Source of the DNA: Pseudomonas sp. HS6
GTDB taxonomy: Bacteria; Pseudomonadota; Gammaproteobacteria; Pseudomonadales; Pseudomonadaceae
Reading direction: 5' to 3'
DNA: 64,000 bases
Assembly (NCBI RefSeq): GCF_023375815.1
Contig: NZ_CP067412.1
Span: 4,588,001-4,652,000 of the forward strand
The translations under genes and the position numbers were made by a program. Shown piece by piece: positions 18,204 to 27,291 of the stretch. Below the pieces are notes generated by a model. It saw only the letters and a list, made by a program, of their open reading frames with translations, made no database searches and was not told the DNA's origin. Within the stretch, counting starts at the first letter, position 1; each line of letters begins with the position of its first letter.

Positions 18204-19148
18204 ATGAAACGACTGATCAGCAGCTGTGTTCTCGCACTCAGCGGTACCGCGTTTTTAAGCGCCAGTGTCATGGCGGCCGAACCTGCCGCGTGCCAGAACG
18301 TGCGCATGGGCGTCGTGAACTGGACCGACGTGATCGCCACCAGCGCCATGACCCAGGTTCTGCTCGACGGCCTCGGCTACAGCACCAAACAGACCAGCGC
18401 ATCTCAGCAAATCATCTTCGCCGGGATCCGCGACCAGCGTCTGGATCTGTTCCTCGGCTACTGGAACCCGCTGATGACCCAGACCATCACCCCGTTCGTC
18501 GATGCCAATCAAGTCAAAGTCCTTCAAGCCCCGAGCCTCAAGGACGCCCGCGCCACCCTCGCCGTACCGACGTATCTGGCGGACAAGGGGCTGAAAACCT
18601 TCGCCGACATCGCCAAGTTCGAGAAAGAACTGGGCGGCAAGATCTACGGCATCGAGCCAGGCTCGGGCGCCAACACCCAGATCAAGGCGATGATCGCCAA
18701 GAACCAGTTCGGCCTCGGCAAATTCCAGCTCGTGGAATCCAGCGAGGCCGGCATGCTCGCCGCCGTCGACCGCGCCGTGCGCCGCAAGGAAGCCGTGGTG
18801 TTCTTCGGCTGGGCGCCGCACCCGATGAACGTCAATGTGAAGATGACTTATCTGACCGGCAGCGACGACGCCCTCGGCCCGAACGAAGGCATGGCCACCG
18901 TGTGGACCGTCACCGCGCCAAAATACGCCGATCAGTGCCCTAACGTCGGTCGCCTGCTGAGCAACCTGACGTTCACCGCCGAAGACGAGAGCCGGATGAT
19001 GCAGCCGCTGCTCGATCACAAAGACGCTTTCGAATCGGCCAAACAGTGGCTCAAGGATCACCCGCAGGACAAACAGCGCTGGCTCGAAGGCGTCACCACC
19101 TTCGATGGCAAACCGGCGGCTGAAAACCTCCAGCTCACCAGCAAATAA
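18204..19148 (+). CDS. caiX: Carnitine-binding protein of an ABC transporter, CaiX
   Basis: A 314-residue periplasmic binding protein with signal peptide (MKRLISSCVLALSGTAFLSA onward, cleaved before AEPAACQN). It belongs to the ProX/OpuAC-like family, with aromatic ligand-box positions in VVNWTDVIATS, LFLGYWNPLM and VVFFGWAPHPMN. In P. aeruginosa CaiX binds carnitine and shares the CbcWV core transporter encoded downstream. It closely resembles CbcX at 27292, including the FGWAPHPMN/LGWAPHPMN segment. Confidence 0.9.
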   Translation: MKRLISSCVLALSGTAFLSASVMAAEPAACQNVRMGVVNWTDVIATSAMTQVLLDGLGYSTKQTSASQQIIFAGIRDQRLDLFLGYWNPLMTQTITPFVDANQVKVLQAPSLKDARATLAVPTYLADKGLKTFADIAKFEKELGGKIYGIEPGSGANTQIKAMIAKNQFGLGKFQLVESSEAGMLAAVDRAVRRKEAVVFFGWAPHPMNVNVKMTYLTGSDDALGPNEGMATVWTVTAPKYADQCPNVGRLLSNLTFTAEDESRMMQPLLDHKDAFESAKQWLKDHPQDKQRWLEGVTTFDGKPAAENLQLTSK

Positions 19149-19223
19149 ACCGCAACGAACGAACTACTTCGCAGCCCGCCACGGGCTGCGAACAGACCCA
19201 TCACGCCTGAAGGAAATCGCACC

Positions 19224-20111
19224 ATGAACCACGACGTCATCATCACCTGCGCACTCACCGGTGCTGGCGACACGACCGCCAAGAGCCCTCACGTGCCGGT
19301 CACTCCAAAGCAAATCGCCGCAGCCGCGGTGGAAGCGGCCAAGGCCGGCGCCACGGTCGTGCACTGCCACGTCCGTGACCCGCAGACCGGCAAGTTCAGC
19401 CGTGACGTGGCGCTGTACCGCGAAGTCATGGAGCGTATCCGCGAAGCCGACGTCGACATCATCGTCAACCTCACCGCCGGCATGGGTGGCGACCTGGAAA
19501 TCGGCCCGGGCGAGAGTCCAATGGAGTTCGGCCCGAACACCGATCTGGTCGGCCCGCTGACCCGCCTGGCCCACGTCGAAGCACTGCTGCCGGAAATCTG
19601 CACGCTGGATTGCGGCACCCTGAACTTCGGCGACGGCGACACCATTTACGTCTCCACCCCGGCGCAACTGCGCGCCGGCGCCAAGCGCATCACCGAGCTG
19701 GGCGTGAAAGCCGAGTTGGAGATTTTCGACACCGGCCACCTGTGGTTCGCCAAACAGATGATCAAGGAAGGCCTGCTCGACAACCCGCTGTTCCAGCTGT
19801 GCCTGGGCATCCCGTGGGGCGCGCCGGCCGACACCACCACCATGAAAGCCATGGTCGACAACCTGCCCGCCGACGCGGTGTGGGCCGGCTTCGGCATCGG
19901 CCGGATGCAAATGCCGATGGCGGCGCAAGCGGTGCTGCTCGGCGGCAACGTGCGGGTCGGTCTGGAAGACAACCTGTGGCTGGACAAAGGCGTGCTCGCG
20001 ACCAACGGCCAACTGGTCGAACGCGCCAGCGAAATCCTCAGCCGTCTCGGCGCTCGCGTGCTGACTCCGGCTGAAGGTCGCAAGAAAATGGGCCTGACCC
20101 AGCGCGGCTAA
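19224..20111 (+). CDS. cdhC: 3-dehydrocarnitine cleavage enzyme CdhC (BKACE family)
   Basis: A 295-residue DUF849/BKACE protein. It condenses 3-dehydrocarnitine with acetyl-CoA to acetoacetate and betainyl-CoA. Metal-binding [11 protein letters not shown] and the active-site region LTAGMGGD, together with [11 protein letters not shown] and [10 protein letters not shown], are all present. It is the second gene of the carnitine operon, with a good GAAGGAA ribosome site before the ATG. Confidence 0.92.
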   Translation: MNHDVIITCALTGAGDTTAKSPHVPVTPKQIAAAAVEAAKAGATVVHCHVRDPQTGKFSRDVALYREVMERIREADVDIIVNLTAGMGGDLEIGPGESPMEFGPNTDLVGPLTRLAHVEALLPEICTLDCGTLNFGDGDTIYVSTPAQLRAGAKRITELGVKAELEIFDTGHLWFAKQMIKEGLLDNPLFQLCLGIPWGAPADTTTMKAMVDNLPADAVWAGFGIGRMQMPMAAQAVLLGGNVRVGLEDNLWLDKGVLATNGQLVERASEILSRLGARVLTPAEGRKKMGLTQRG

Positions 20112-20130
20112 TTCGAATTCACCTCTGACC

Positions 20131-20239
20131 CTGTGGGAGCGGGCTTGCCCGCGAAGGCGGTGGCACTGCCCATGAAGATTCGTCGGATGTGCCGACCTCT
20201 TCGTCGGATCGCCGCCCGGACCAAGCTCGCTCCCACAGG
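20131..20239. repeat. REP pair between cdhC and cdhA
   Basis: CTGTGGGAGCGGGCTTGCCC at 20131 onward and the degenerate mate ending GCTCGCTCCCACAGGG near 20239. It fills the intergenic gap within the carnitine operon. Confidence 0.75.
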
Positions 20240-20268
20240 GAATCACCGAATTTTCCTAGGAAATCACC

Positions 20269-21234
20269 ATGAGCTTTATCACCGAAATCAAAACCTTCGC
20301 AGCACTGGGCAGCGGCGTCATCGGCAGCGGCTGGGTCGCCCGCGCCCTCGCCCATGGCCTCGACGTGGTGGCCTGGGACCCGGCGCCGGGTGCCGAAGCG
20401 GCGCTGCGCAAACGCGTGGCCAACGCCTGGGGCGCGCTGGAGAAAAACGGTCTGGCGCCGGATGCTTCGCAGGATCGTTTGCGGTTTGTCGCGACCATTG
20501 AGGAGTGCGTGCGCGATGCGGATTTCATCCAGGAAAGCGCCCCGGAACGCCTCGAACTGAAACTGGAGCTGCACAGTAAGATCAGCGCGGCGGCCAAGCC
20601 GAATGCCCTGATCGGTTCCAGCACTTCCGGCCTGTTGCCGAGCGAGTTCTACGAGAGTTCGACCCACCCGGAACGTTGCGTGGTCGGTCACCCGTTCAAC
20701 CCGGTCTACCTGTTGCCATTGGTGGAAGTGGTCGGCGGCAAGAACACCGCGCCGGAAGCGGTTCAAGCGGCGATGAAAGTCTACGAATCCCTCGGCATGC
20801 GCCCGCTGCATGTGCGCAAGGAAGTGCCGGGCTTCATCGCCGACCGCCTGCTCGAAGCGTTGTGGCGAGAGGCGCTGCATCTGGTCAACGACGGGGTGGC
20901 GACTACCGGTGAGATTGACGATGCGATCCGCTTTGGCGCCGGTCTGCGCTGGTCGTTCATGGGTACGTTCTTGACTTACACCCTGGCCGGTGGCGATGCA
21001 GGCATGCGCCACTTCATGTCGCAGTTCGGCCCGGCGTTGCAGTTGCCGTGGACGTACCTGCCGGCACCTGAACTGACGGACAAGTTGATTGACGATGTGG
21101 TGGATGGCACCAGCGATCAACTGGGCCGGCACAGTATTTCGGCGCTGGAGCGCTATCGTGATGATTGTTTGCTGGCGGTGCTTGAGGCGGTGAAGACCAC
21201 CAAGCAAAAGCATGGCATGGCGTTCAGTGAGTAA
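20269..21234 (+). CDS. cdhA: L-carnitine dehydrogenase CdhA
   Basis: A 321-residue 3-hydroxyacyl-CoA-dehydrogenase-like enzyme that oxidises L-carnitine to 3-dehydrocarnitine with NAD. The Rossmann signature is [17 protein letters not shown] at 16-32 with acidic Asp near 40, and the catalytic His lies in [18 protein letters not shown]. Length and C-terminal domain match the PA5386-type enzymes. It is the third gene of the operon. The 328 bases to cdhB contain a repeat element. Confidence 0.93.
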   Translation: MSFITEIKTFAALGSGVIGSGWVARALAHGLDVVAWDPAPGAEAALRKRVANAWGALEKNGLAPDASQDRLRFVATIEECVRDADFIQESAPERLELKLELHSKISAAAKPNALIGSSTSGLLPSEFYESSTHPERCVVGHPFNPVYLLPLVEVVGGKNTAPEAVQAAMKVYESLGMRPLHVRKEVPGFIADRLLEALWREALHLVNDGVATTGEIDDAIRFGAGLRWSFMGTFLTYTLAGGDAGMRHFMSQFGPALQLPWTYLPAPELTDKLIDDVVDGTSDQLGRHSISALERYRDDCLLAVLEAVKTTKQKHGMAFSE

Positions 21235-21256
21235 TGTGATCGACGTGGGATTGCTG

Positions 21257-21519
21257 CCCTCACCCTAACCCTCTCCCGGGGGGAGAGGGGACTGACCGTG
21301 TTGTTCTTTCGAGTTACGCCGACCTGAAACACCGAGCCGAACTCAGGCTTTGAAAAGCCCCCTATCTGCTCCCTTTCCCCCATAGGGAGAGGGGACTGAC
21401 CGCGGTGTTCTTTCGAGTTACGCCGACGTGCTGTACCGAGCCGAACACAGGCCTTGAAAAGCCCCCGATCTGCTCCCTTTCCCCCTCTCCCCTCTGGGGA
21501 GAGGGCTGGGGTGAGGGGT
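21257..21519. repeat. Terminal-inverted-repeat element, copy B, with internal tandem duplication
   Basis: The outer ends CCCTCACCCTAACCCTCTCC and GGGGAGAGGGCTGGGGTGAG are inverted. Inside, a 104-base unit starting GGGAGAGGGGACTGACCG occurs twice, at 21281 and 21385, with few differences. It lies between cdhA and cdhB, inside a single operon. Confidence 0.75.
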
Positions 21520-21562
21520 GGCTTTTGATCTTGATGACCATTCAACTGCCGGAACCAACATC

Positions 21563-22039
21563 ATGCCCACCCTCACCACCTACCAAACCAAAATCATCCC
21601 CGACTGGGTCGACTACAACGGCCACCTGCGCGACGCCTTCTACCTGCTGATCTTCAGCTACGCCACCGACGCCCTGATGGATCGCCTCGGCATGGACAGC
21701 AACAATCGCGAAGCCAGCGGTAACTCGCTGTTCACCCTCGAACTGCACCTCAACTACCTTCACGAAGTGAAGCTCGACGCCGAGGTTGAAGTGCGCACGC
21801 AGATCATCGGCCACGACCAGAAACGCCTGCACCTCTATCACAGCCTGCACCTGGCCGGCGGTGACAAGGAACTGGCCGGCAACGAACAGATGCTGCTGCA
21901 CGTCGACCTCGCCGGGCCGCGTTCCGCACCGTTTACCCCGGACACCCTGAGCCGCCTGCAAGCCATCGTCGCCGAGCAGGCCAATCTGCCCGCCCCTGCT
22001 TACATCAGCCGCGTCATCGCTCTGCCCCCAGCCCGGTAA
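21563..22039 (+). CDS. cdhB: Betainyl-CoA thioesterase CdhB
   Basis: A 158-residue hot-dog thioesterase that releases glycine betaine from betainyl-CoA. The motif VDYNGHLRDAFYLLIFS matches the D-x-x-G-H active-site pattern of 4HBT-type enzymes, with QKRLHLYHSL and the ELAGNEQMLLHVDL strands following. The start at 21563 fits the family; an in-frame start 45 bases upstream would add a repeat-derived tail. It is the fourth carnitine gene. Confidence 0.88.
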   Translation: MPTLTTYQTKIIPDWVDYNGHLRDAFYLLIFSYATDALMDRLGMDSNNREASGNSLFTLELHLNYLHEVKLDAEVEVRTQIIGHDQKRLHLYHSLHLAGGDKELAGNEQMLLHVDLAGPRSAPFTPDTLSRLQAIVAEQANLPAPAYISRVIALPPAR

Positions 22040-22063
22040 ATCCATCCATCGCAAGGAGCCGCC

Positions 22064-23224
22064 ATGCAAACCGCCGCTGTTGCCGATTTCCGTACTTATC
22101 CGTTGATCAGCGCGCTGAACGGCGTGCAGAACCTGGTGGATCGGGTCCTGATCGAATGGGCCGACGGGCGCGTCAGCCCGTTTCACCACGTATGGCTGCG
22201 GGACAACTGCCCGTGTCCGCACTGTGTCTACAGCATCACCCGCGAGCAGGTGTTCGAGATCGTCGATGCGGCGCAGGATCTGTCGCCCTCCGCCGCGCAT
22301 ATCGACACCGATGGCTGCCTGCGCGTCGACTGGCAGGACGGTCACCTCAGCCGCTTCGATGCAGGCTGGCTTCGCGCCCACGCCTATGACGACGAGTCCC
22401 GCGCCGAACGCCTGGCCGCCAAACCGAAAGCCTTTCTGTGGCGCAGCGACTTGCAGCTGCCGGTGTTCGACTATGCAGCGCTGATGAACGATAACGCCGC
22501 GCTGCTGCAATGGTTGCTGGCCGTGCGCGACATCGGCCTGACCCAGGTGCGCGGCGTGCCCACCGAACCCGGTTCGCTGAAGCTGATCGCCCAGCGCATT
22601 TCGTTTATCCGCGAGAGCAATTTCGGCGTGCTGTTCAACGTGCAATCCAAGGCCGACGCCGACAGCAATGCCTACACCGCATTCAACCTGCCATTGCACA
22701 CGGATCTGCCGACCCGCGAGCTGCAACCGGGGCTGCAGTTTCTGCATTGTCTGGTGAACGACGCCGAGGGTGGCGAAAGCATTTTCGTCGACGGCTTTGC
22801 GATTGCCGAAGCGTTGCGTCAGGAGGATCCCGCGTCGTTCAAGGCGCTTTGCGAGATCCCGGTGGAGTTTCGCAACAAGGACCGCCACAGCGACTATCGC
22901 TGCCTCGCCCCGATCATCGCCCTGGATGCCTTGAGCCGGGTTGCAGAAATCCGCATGGCCAACTTCCTGCGCGGCGCGTTCGACACGTCCGTGGAGCAAA
23001 TGCCCCTGCTGTATCGCGCGTATCGACGCTTCATCGCCATGACCCGCGAGCCACGCTTCCGGCTGATGCAGCGGCTCAATCCGGGCGAGTTGTGGTGCTT
23101 CGACAACCGTCGCACCCTGCACGCGCGCAATGCGTTCGACCCGACCACCGGGGCCCGGCACTTCCAGGGCTGCTACATCGATCGGGATGAGTTGCTGTCG
23201 CGGATTCTAGTGTTGCAGCGCTAG
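22064..23224 (+). CDS. Gamma-butyrobetaine dioxygenase
   Basis: A 386-residue Fe(II)/2-oxoglutarate oxygenase that would hydroxylate gamma-butyrobetaine to L-carnitine. The N-terminal zinc domain has CPCPHC (Cys 49, 51, 54); the facial triad is His 212 and Asp 214 (PLHTDLPTREL) with a distal His in LHARNAFDPTTGARHFQG. It is 25 bases after cdhB with an AAGGAG site and so belongs to the carnitine operon. In P. aeruginosa a hydrolase gene (hocS) takes this place, so the operon here starts one step further up. Confidence 0.9.
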   Translation: MQTAAVADFRTYPLISALNGVQNLVDRVLIEWADGRVSPFHHVWLRDNCPCPHCVYSITREQVFEIVDAAQDLSPSAAHIDTDGCLRVDWQDGHLSRFDAGWLRAHAYDDESRAERLAAKPKAFLWRSDLQLPVFDYAALMNDNAALLQWLLAVRDIGLTQVRGVPTEPGSLKLIAQRISFIRESNFGVLFNVQSKADADSNAYTAFNLPLHTDLPTRELQPGLQFLHCLVNDAEGGESIFVDGFAIAEALRQEDPASFKALCEIPVEFRNKDRHSDYRCLAPIIALDALSRVAEIRMANFLRGAFDTSVEQMPLLYRAYRRFIAMTREPRFRLMQRLNPGELWCFDNRRTLHARNAFDPTTGARHFQGCYIDRDELLSRILVLQR

Positions 23225-23248
23225 ACCGCGTCATCGTTATTCGCAAAC

Positions 23249-23286
23249 AAAAAAAGCCCCGATACAAGCCGTGACAGGATCGGGGC
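23249..23286 (-). terminator. Minus-strand intrinsic terminator
   Basis: Read on the minus strand, GCCCCGAT and ATCGGGGC form an 8-base stem with a 15-base loop, followed by seven T. The T-run is on the wrong side to end the carnitine operon, so it would stop antisense transcription instead. Confidence 0.6.
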
Positions 23287-23497
23287 GAGGGTACTGTTGA
23301 GGAGCTGCCATACCGAGGGTGACCAAACCTTCGTGAAGCGAGCTGAGGCCAGTGTGCCCACTCCCCTTCACCGCGAGTTAGCCGAAAACGACCTGTTCAT
23401 AGTCGTCGCGGCCACTGCGACAAATCGCCCTTGCCGTGCCTGTGCGGGCCTACCAGAATCGAGTCACGACCTCCGTTGCCGAAGAAGGATTCGCGTC

Positions 23498-23758
23498 ATG
23501 ATGTATGCCGATTTGATCGATCAGGAAGACCTGTTGGGCCAACTCAAGTCGTTGGGATTCGAAGTACCGTCGGGTTCGTCTGCGCAGCAGGCCTGCGAGT
23601 GCGCGGTGCGGGGTCTGGACGATGTGCGGGCCAATACGCTGCGCACCATGGTCAAGCAGATGTACACCAGCAGCGCGAGCATTCAGCCGACCGTGCGCGA
23701 GGCCATCGACAAGCAGTTGCTGCCGGCTCTGGCGCAGTACCAGCAGACCCGCGCCTGA
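23498..23758 (+). CDS. Small conserved protein next to gbdR
   Basis: An 86-residue protein (MMYADLIDQEDLLGQLKSLG...) with no signal peptide or metal motif, mostly helical. Place and size match PA5381. AAGGA lies eight bases before the ATG at 23498; a second ATG follows at once. No function can be inferred beyond its constant position near gbdR, towards which it converges. Confidence 0.8.
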   Translation: MMYADLIDQEDLLGQLKSLGFEVPSGSSAQQACECAVRGLDDVRANTLRTMVKQMYTSSASIQPTVREAIDKQLLPALAQYQQTRA

Positions 23759-23772
23759 TATCTGACCGAAGA

Positions 23773-23835
23773 AAAAGATCGCAGCCTGCGACAGTGCCTT
23801 TCCTGAAGGCGCTGTCGCAAGCTGCGATTTTTCGT
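23773..23835. terminator. Bidirectional terminator
   Basis: A long stem: TCGCAGC-C-TGCGACAG pairs with CTGTCGCA-A-GCTGCGA around a 17-base loop, with A-run before and T-run after. It serves the small gene on the plus strand and gbdR on the minus strand. Its outer arms also resemble the GATCGCAGCCTGCG REP of pseudomonads. Confidence 0.85.
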
Positions 23836-23836
23836 T

Positions 23837-24940
23837 TTAGAGACGCACGCTGGCGAAAGTCGACTCGTTGCGCGCCTGGCTCAGCGCCGACATCGGCCCG
23901 GACAGCGGCGACATCACGATGGCCTGCGGCAGCGGCAGCATCGCCACTTGCTGGGTGGTGTTGGAACCGACGCGCTCGTCACGCGGCGGAATGCCGAAGT
24001 ATTCGCGGTAGCACTTGGAGAAGTGCGGCGTCGACACGAACCCGCAGACCGACGCCACTTCGATGATCGACATCGGCGTCTGTTTGAGCAGTTGCCGGGC
24101 ACGGATCAGGCGCAGCTTGAGGTAGTAGCGCGACGGCGAGCAGTGCAGGTATTTCTGGAACAGGCGCTCGAGCTGGCGACGGGACACGGCGACGTACACC
24201 GCCAGTTCGTCGAGGTCGATCGGTTCTTCCAGGTTGGCTTCCATCAGCGCAACGATTTCCTGCAACTTCGGCTGGTTGGTGCCGAGCATGTGCTTGAGCG
24301 GCACGCGCTGGTGATCCTGTTCGTTGCGGATACGCTCGTAGACGAACATCTCGGAGATAGCGGCGGACAGTTCACGGCCGTGATCGCGGCTGATCAGGTG
24401 CAGCATCATGTCCAGCGGCGCGGTGCCGCCGGAGCTGGTGAAACGGTTGCGGTCGAGGGTGAACAGACGGGTGCTCATCGCGACGCGGGGGAAAGCTTCC
24501 TGCATCGCCGCCAGACATTCCCAGTGCACGCTGCAATCGAAGCCGTCGAGCAGACCGGCGCACGCCAGGGCCCAGCTGCCGGTGCACACGGCACCGAGGC
24601 GACGGGACTGGCGCGCCTGGCTTTGCAGCCACGAAACGTGTTCACGGGTAACGGTGCGTTGAATGCCGATCCCGCCGCACACGATGATGGTGTCGAGGGC
24701 CGGGGCTTTGTGCATGGAGGCGTCGGGAGTGATCTGCAGACCGTCACTGGCCCAGACCTGGCCTCCGTCGACGGTGAGGGTGGTCCAGCGATACAGCTCG
24801 CGACCGGACAACTGGTTGGCCATGCGCAGTGGTTCGACTGCGGAAGCCAGGGAAATCAGCGTGAAATTGTCCAGCAGCAGAAAGCCGATGGATTGAGGCG
24901 CACGGTTCTGGGGTTGAGCCCCGGAGTTGAACGACGTCAT
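23837..24940 (-). CDS. gbdR: Glycine betaine/dimethylglycine-responsive activator GbdR
   Basis: A 367-residue GlxA-type AraC activator. The ligand domain spans about 15-195 (IGFLLLDNFTLISLASAVEP; SSGGTAPLDMMLHLISRDHG), the AraC DNA-binding domain about 225-325 (VAVSRRQLERLFQKYLHCSP; CGFVSTPHFSKCYREYFGIP). In P. aeruginosa it activates gbc, dgc, choline-transport and phospholipase genes. It is a paralog of CdhR in this window. Upstream, an inverted pair TGTCACC/GGTGACA at 25227-25249 may contribute to its control. Confidence 0.92.
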   Translation of the reverse strand: MTSFNSGAQPQNRAPQSIGFLLLDNFTLISLASAVEPLRMANQLSGRELYRWTTLTVDGGQVWASDGLQITPDASMHKAPALDTIIVCGGIGIQRTVTREHVSWLQSQARQSRRLGAVCTGSWALACAGLLDGFDCSVHWECLAAMQEAFPRVAMSTRLFTLDRNRFTSSGGTAPLDMMLHLISRDHGRELSAAISEMFVYERIRNEQDHQRVPLKHMLGTNQPKLQEIVALMEANLEEPIDLDELAVYVAVSRRQLERLFQKYLHCSPSRYYLKLRLIRARQLLKQTPMSIIEVASVCGFVSTPHFSKCYREYFGIPPRDERVGSNTTQQVAMLPLPQAIVMSPLSGPMSALSQARNESTFASVRL

Positions 24941-25306
24941 CGCGGTATCTCCTCACACAAAGCGGGTGATGGCCTCAGGCGGAGGCTCTTGTTATTGCCA
25001 TCGTTCTCTTGCGTGAGACGGGCTTTGTTATGACAGAGCAATTGCCATGCCTAAATTTGAATGGCCGTTCAATAACTCCTGAAAACGACGTCGCGACGCG
25101 TCTATACAAGCCGTCCGACGAAAGGTAGTTCGAAGTGCCATCAGCGGCGGTGAAAGCCCTGCCCCGAAGCGCGTGAGCAAATCGGTAGCACTTGTGGGAA
25201 CAGGGCTGGGCGCGATTGTCGGACAGTGTCACCGCAGGCACGGGTGACAGACGGTCGCCAGCATCAATCACGCGATGGAGGTGGGAAAGACTCTTATCTG
25301 ATTGCG

Positions 25307-25330
25307 ACGCGCCAAAAGGTGGCGCGTTTT
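25307..25330 (+). terminator. Orphan intrinsic terminator
   Basis: ACGCGCCA and TGGCGCGT form a perfect 8-base stem with a five-base loop AAAGG, followed by TTT. No plus-strand protein gene precedes it, so it could close a short non-coding transcript divergent from gbdR. Confidence 0.6.
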
Positions 25331-25375
25331 GATTCCGGTGTGCACTTAACGCGCAGTTTTGACTGGTCTGGCCCC

Positions 25376-25468
25376 AATCGCTGGCAAGCCAGCTCCCACA
25401 GTTTGTTTGGTGTTGCTGCTATTTTGGTAACACCTCAAACCCTGTGGGAGCTGGCTTGCCAGCGATTG
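25376..25468. repeat. REP pair downstream of the serine deaminase gene
   Basis: Two facing short-form copies, ATCGCTGGCAAGCCAGCTCC and GTGGGAGCTGGCTTGCCAGC, about 40 bases apart. Confidence 0.85.
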
Positions 25469-25481
25469 GGTCGACTCGGTA

Positions 25482-26858
25482 TCAGCACTCCACCGCGCTG
25501 ACCGCCAACCCGCCCCGCGAAGTCTCTTTATATTTGTCATGCATGTCGGCACCGGTATCGCGCATGGTGCGGATCACCCGGTCCAGCGAAATGAAGTGCT
25601 GACCGTCGCCGCGCAAGGCCATCTGCGCCGCGTTGATCGCTTTCACCGCTGCAATCGCATTGCGCTCGATACACGGCACCTGGACCAGACCGCCCACCGG
25701 GTCGCACGTCAGGCCGAGGTTGTGCTCCAGGCCGATTTCCGCCGCGTTGCACAATTGCTCCGGGCTTGCGCCGAGGATTTCCGCCAGCCCCGCCGCCGCC
25801 ATTGCGCAGGCCGAACCGACCTCACCCTGACAGCCGACTTCGGCGCCGGAGATCGAAGCGTTCTTCTTGCACAAAATCCCTACTGCCGCCGCCCCAAGGA
25901 AATAGTCGACCACGTTGGCGTCAGTCACCGCTTCGCTGAATTTCATGAAGTAGTGCAGCACCGCCGGAATGATCCCGGCCGCACCGTTGGTCGGCGCCGT
26001 GACCATGCGCCCGCCGGCCGCGTTCTCTTCGTTCACCGCCAGGGCGAACAGGTTGACCCACTCCATGGCGCTGAGGGTCGAGCCGATCACGTTGGGCTTG
26101 TTCAATTCCTGAAGACTGCGGTGCAGTTTCGCCGCGCGCCGACGCACATTGAGCCCGCCAGGCAGGATGCCTTCGTGCTTGAGCCCCTGCTCGACGCAAT
26201 CCTGCATCGCCCGCCAGAGCTTCATCAGCCCGGCGCGGATTTCCTCTTCGCTGCGCCAGACTTTCTCGTTGGCCATCATCAATTCGGCGACGCGCAGGTT
26301 GTTCTGCTTGCACAACTCCAACAGTTCGACGGCGCTGGAGAAGTCATACGGCAATTCGGTGCGATCCAGATCCACCACACCGCTGGACGCCTGGGCCTCA
26401 TCGACCACGAAACCGCCGCCGACCGAATAGTAGGTGTCGCGATGAATCTCGCCGTGATCGCCTTCGGCAACCAGGGTCATGGCGTTGGGGTGGAACGGCA
26501 GGTTCTCGTCGATCAGACGCATGTCGCGGGCCCATATAAAAGGCACCGACAAACGACCGTCCAGTAAAAGGGTGTGGGTTTCGCGCAGGGCCTGGATCCG
26601 CGGGCCGATCTGCGACGGGTCGATCGCGTCCGGCCACTCGCCCATCAGGCCCATGATCACGGCGTTGTCGCTGCCGTGACCGACACCGGTGGCCGACAGC
26701 GAACCGAACAGCTGCACCTCGACTCGACGCACTTGCTCCAGCAGGTGTTTGTCGCGCAGAGACTCGACGAACAGCGCCGCGGCGCGCATCGGCCCGACGG
26801 TGTGGGAACTGGACGGGCCGATGCCGATTTTGAACAGGTCGAAAACGCTGATAGCCAT
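25482..26858 (-). CDS. sdaB: L-serine ammonia-lyase
   Basis: A 458-residue single-chain iron-sulfur L-serine deaminase that turns serine into pyruvate and ammonia, the last step of carbon flow from choline and betaine. [20 protein letters not shown] begins the first domain; the cluster ligands lie in [20 protein letters not shown] and [12 protein letters not shown]. Length is usual for the single-chain form. The gene matches PA5379 by context; the paralog name sdaA or sdaB is not settled by sequence. It is divergent from cbcX. Confidence 0.9.
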   Translation of the reverse strand: MAISVFDLFKIGIGPSSSHTVGPMRAAALFVESLRDKHLLEQVRRVEVQLFGSLSATGVGHGSDNAVIMGLMGEWPDAIDPSQIGPRIQALRETHTLLLDGRLSVPFIWARDMRLIDENLPFHPNAMTLVAEGDHGEIHRDTYYSVGGGFVVDEAQASSGVVDLDRTELPYDFSSAVELLELCKQNNLRVAELMMANEKVWRSEEEIRAGLMKLWRAMQDCVEQGLKHEGILPGGLNVRRRAAKLHRSLQELNKPNVIGSTLSAMEWVNLFALAVNEENAAGGRMVTAPTNGAAGIIPAVLHYFMKFSEAVTDANVVDYFLGAAAVGILCKKNASISGAEVGCQGEVGSACAMAAAGLAEILGASPEQLCNAAEIGLEHNLGLTCDPVGGLVQVPCIERNAIAAVKAINAAQMALRGDGQHFISLDRVIRTMRDTGADMHDKYKETSRGGLAVSAVEC

Positions 26859-27100
26859 TGATGCAGAGCTCCTGAGAGTGCCGTCCGGGGCGTGAAGCGC
26901 CCGCTGGCGGAGCTGCTACGCTCAAGCTGCGATCCGCCGGAATGCCCGCATCATCAGGCTTTTCCCGGGTCGCTCGGCGTCTGACACCGACGCACTCATG
27001 CCCACTAACGCCGTGCCGGTTTTCGCCCGTGTTTTCGCCGTTTTTATGCGGTTCAGATGGCCAAACAGGGCTGAAAAAAGCTGTAAACGACGTCACCGAC

Positions 27101-27142
27101 ACTGGATGCGACCATCCCTGTACTGGATACGACGCACCCTGT
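27101..27142. promoter_or_regulatory. Candidate GbdR operator: two adjacent 21-bp repeats
   Basis: Two directly adjoining 21-base repeats, 27101-27121 and 27122-27142, each read ACTGGATRCGAC, three variable bases, then CCCTGT (18 of 21 identical). They lie about 150 bases upstream of cbcX and 243 bases upstream of the serine deaminase start. AraC-type proteins bind such 21-base direct repeats; the opposite strand contains GGTCGCATCCAGT or its variant, like the GGTCGC core of the CdhR repeat. The 433-base gap 26859-27291 shows no gene. Confidence 0.7.
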
Positions 27143-27291
27143 AGGCGTCAGATTTTCACTGGTACATGATCGTATCGACTCGATTGCAAGGCGCCGTGGT
27201 AGAGCTGTCTCCAGAACGCCATCCAACCGCAACCTATAAGTGCGGTGGTCCAGTCGGAACACTGCCAAAAAAAACACCAAGGAGTCCATCC

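Larger units (their letters stand above)
24941..25481. other. Gene-free region upstream of gbdR
   Basis: It holds the gbdR promoter region, an imperfect palindrome (TGTCACC 25227-25233, GGTGACA 25243-25249), an orphan plus-strand terminator at 25307-25330 and a REP pair at 25376-25468. I see no protein gene. Confidence 0.6.

Noticed and set aside
25307..25330. Terminator for the serine deaminase gene
   Set aside because: On the minus strand the stem is not followed by a T-run.
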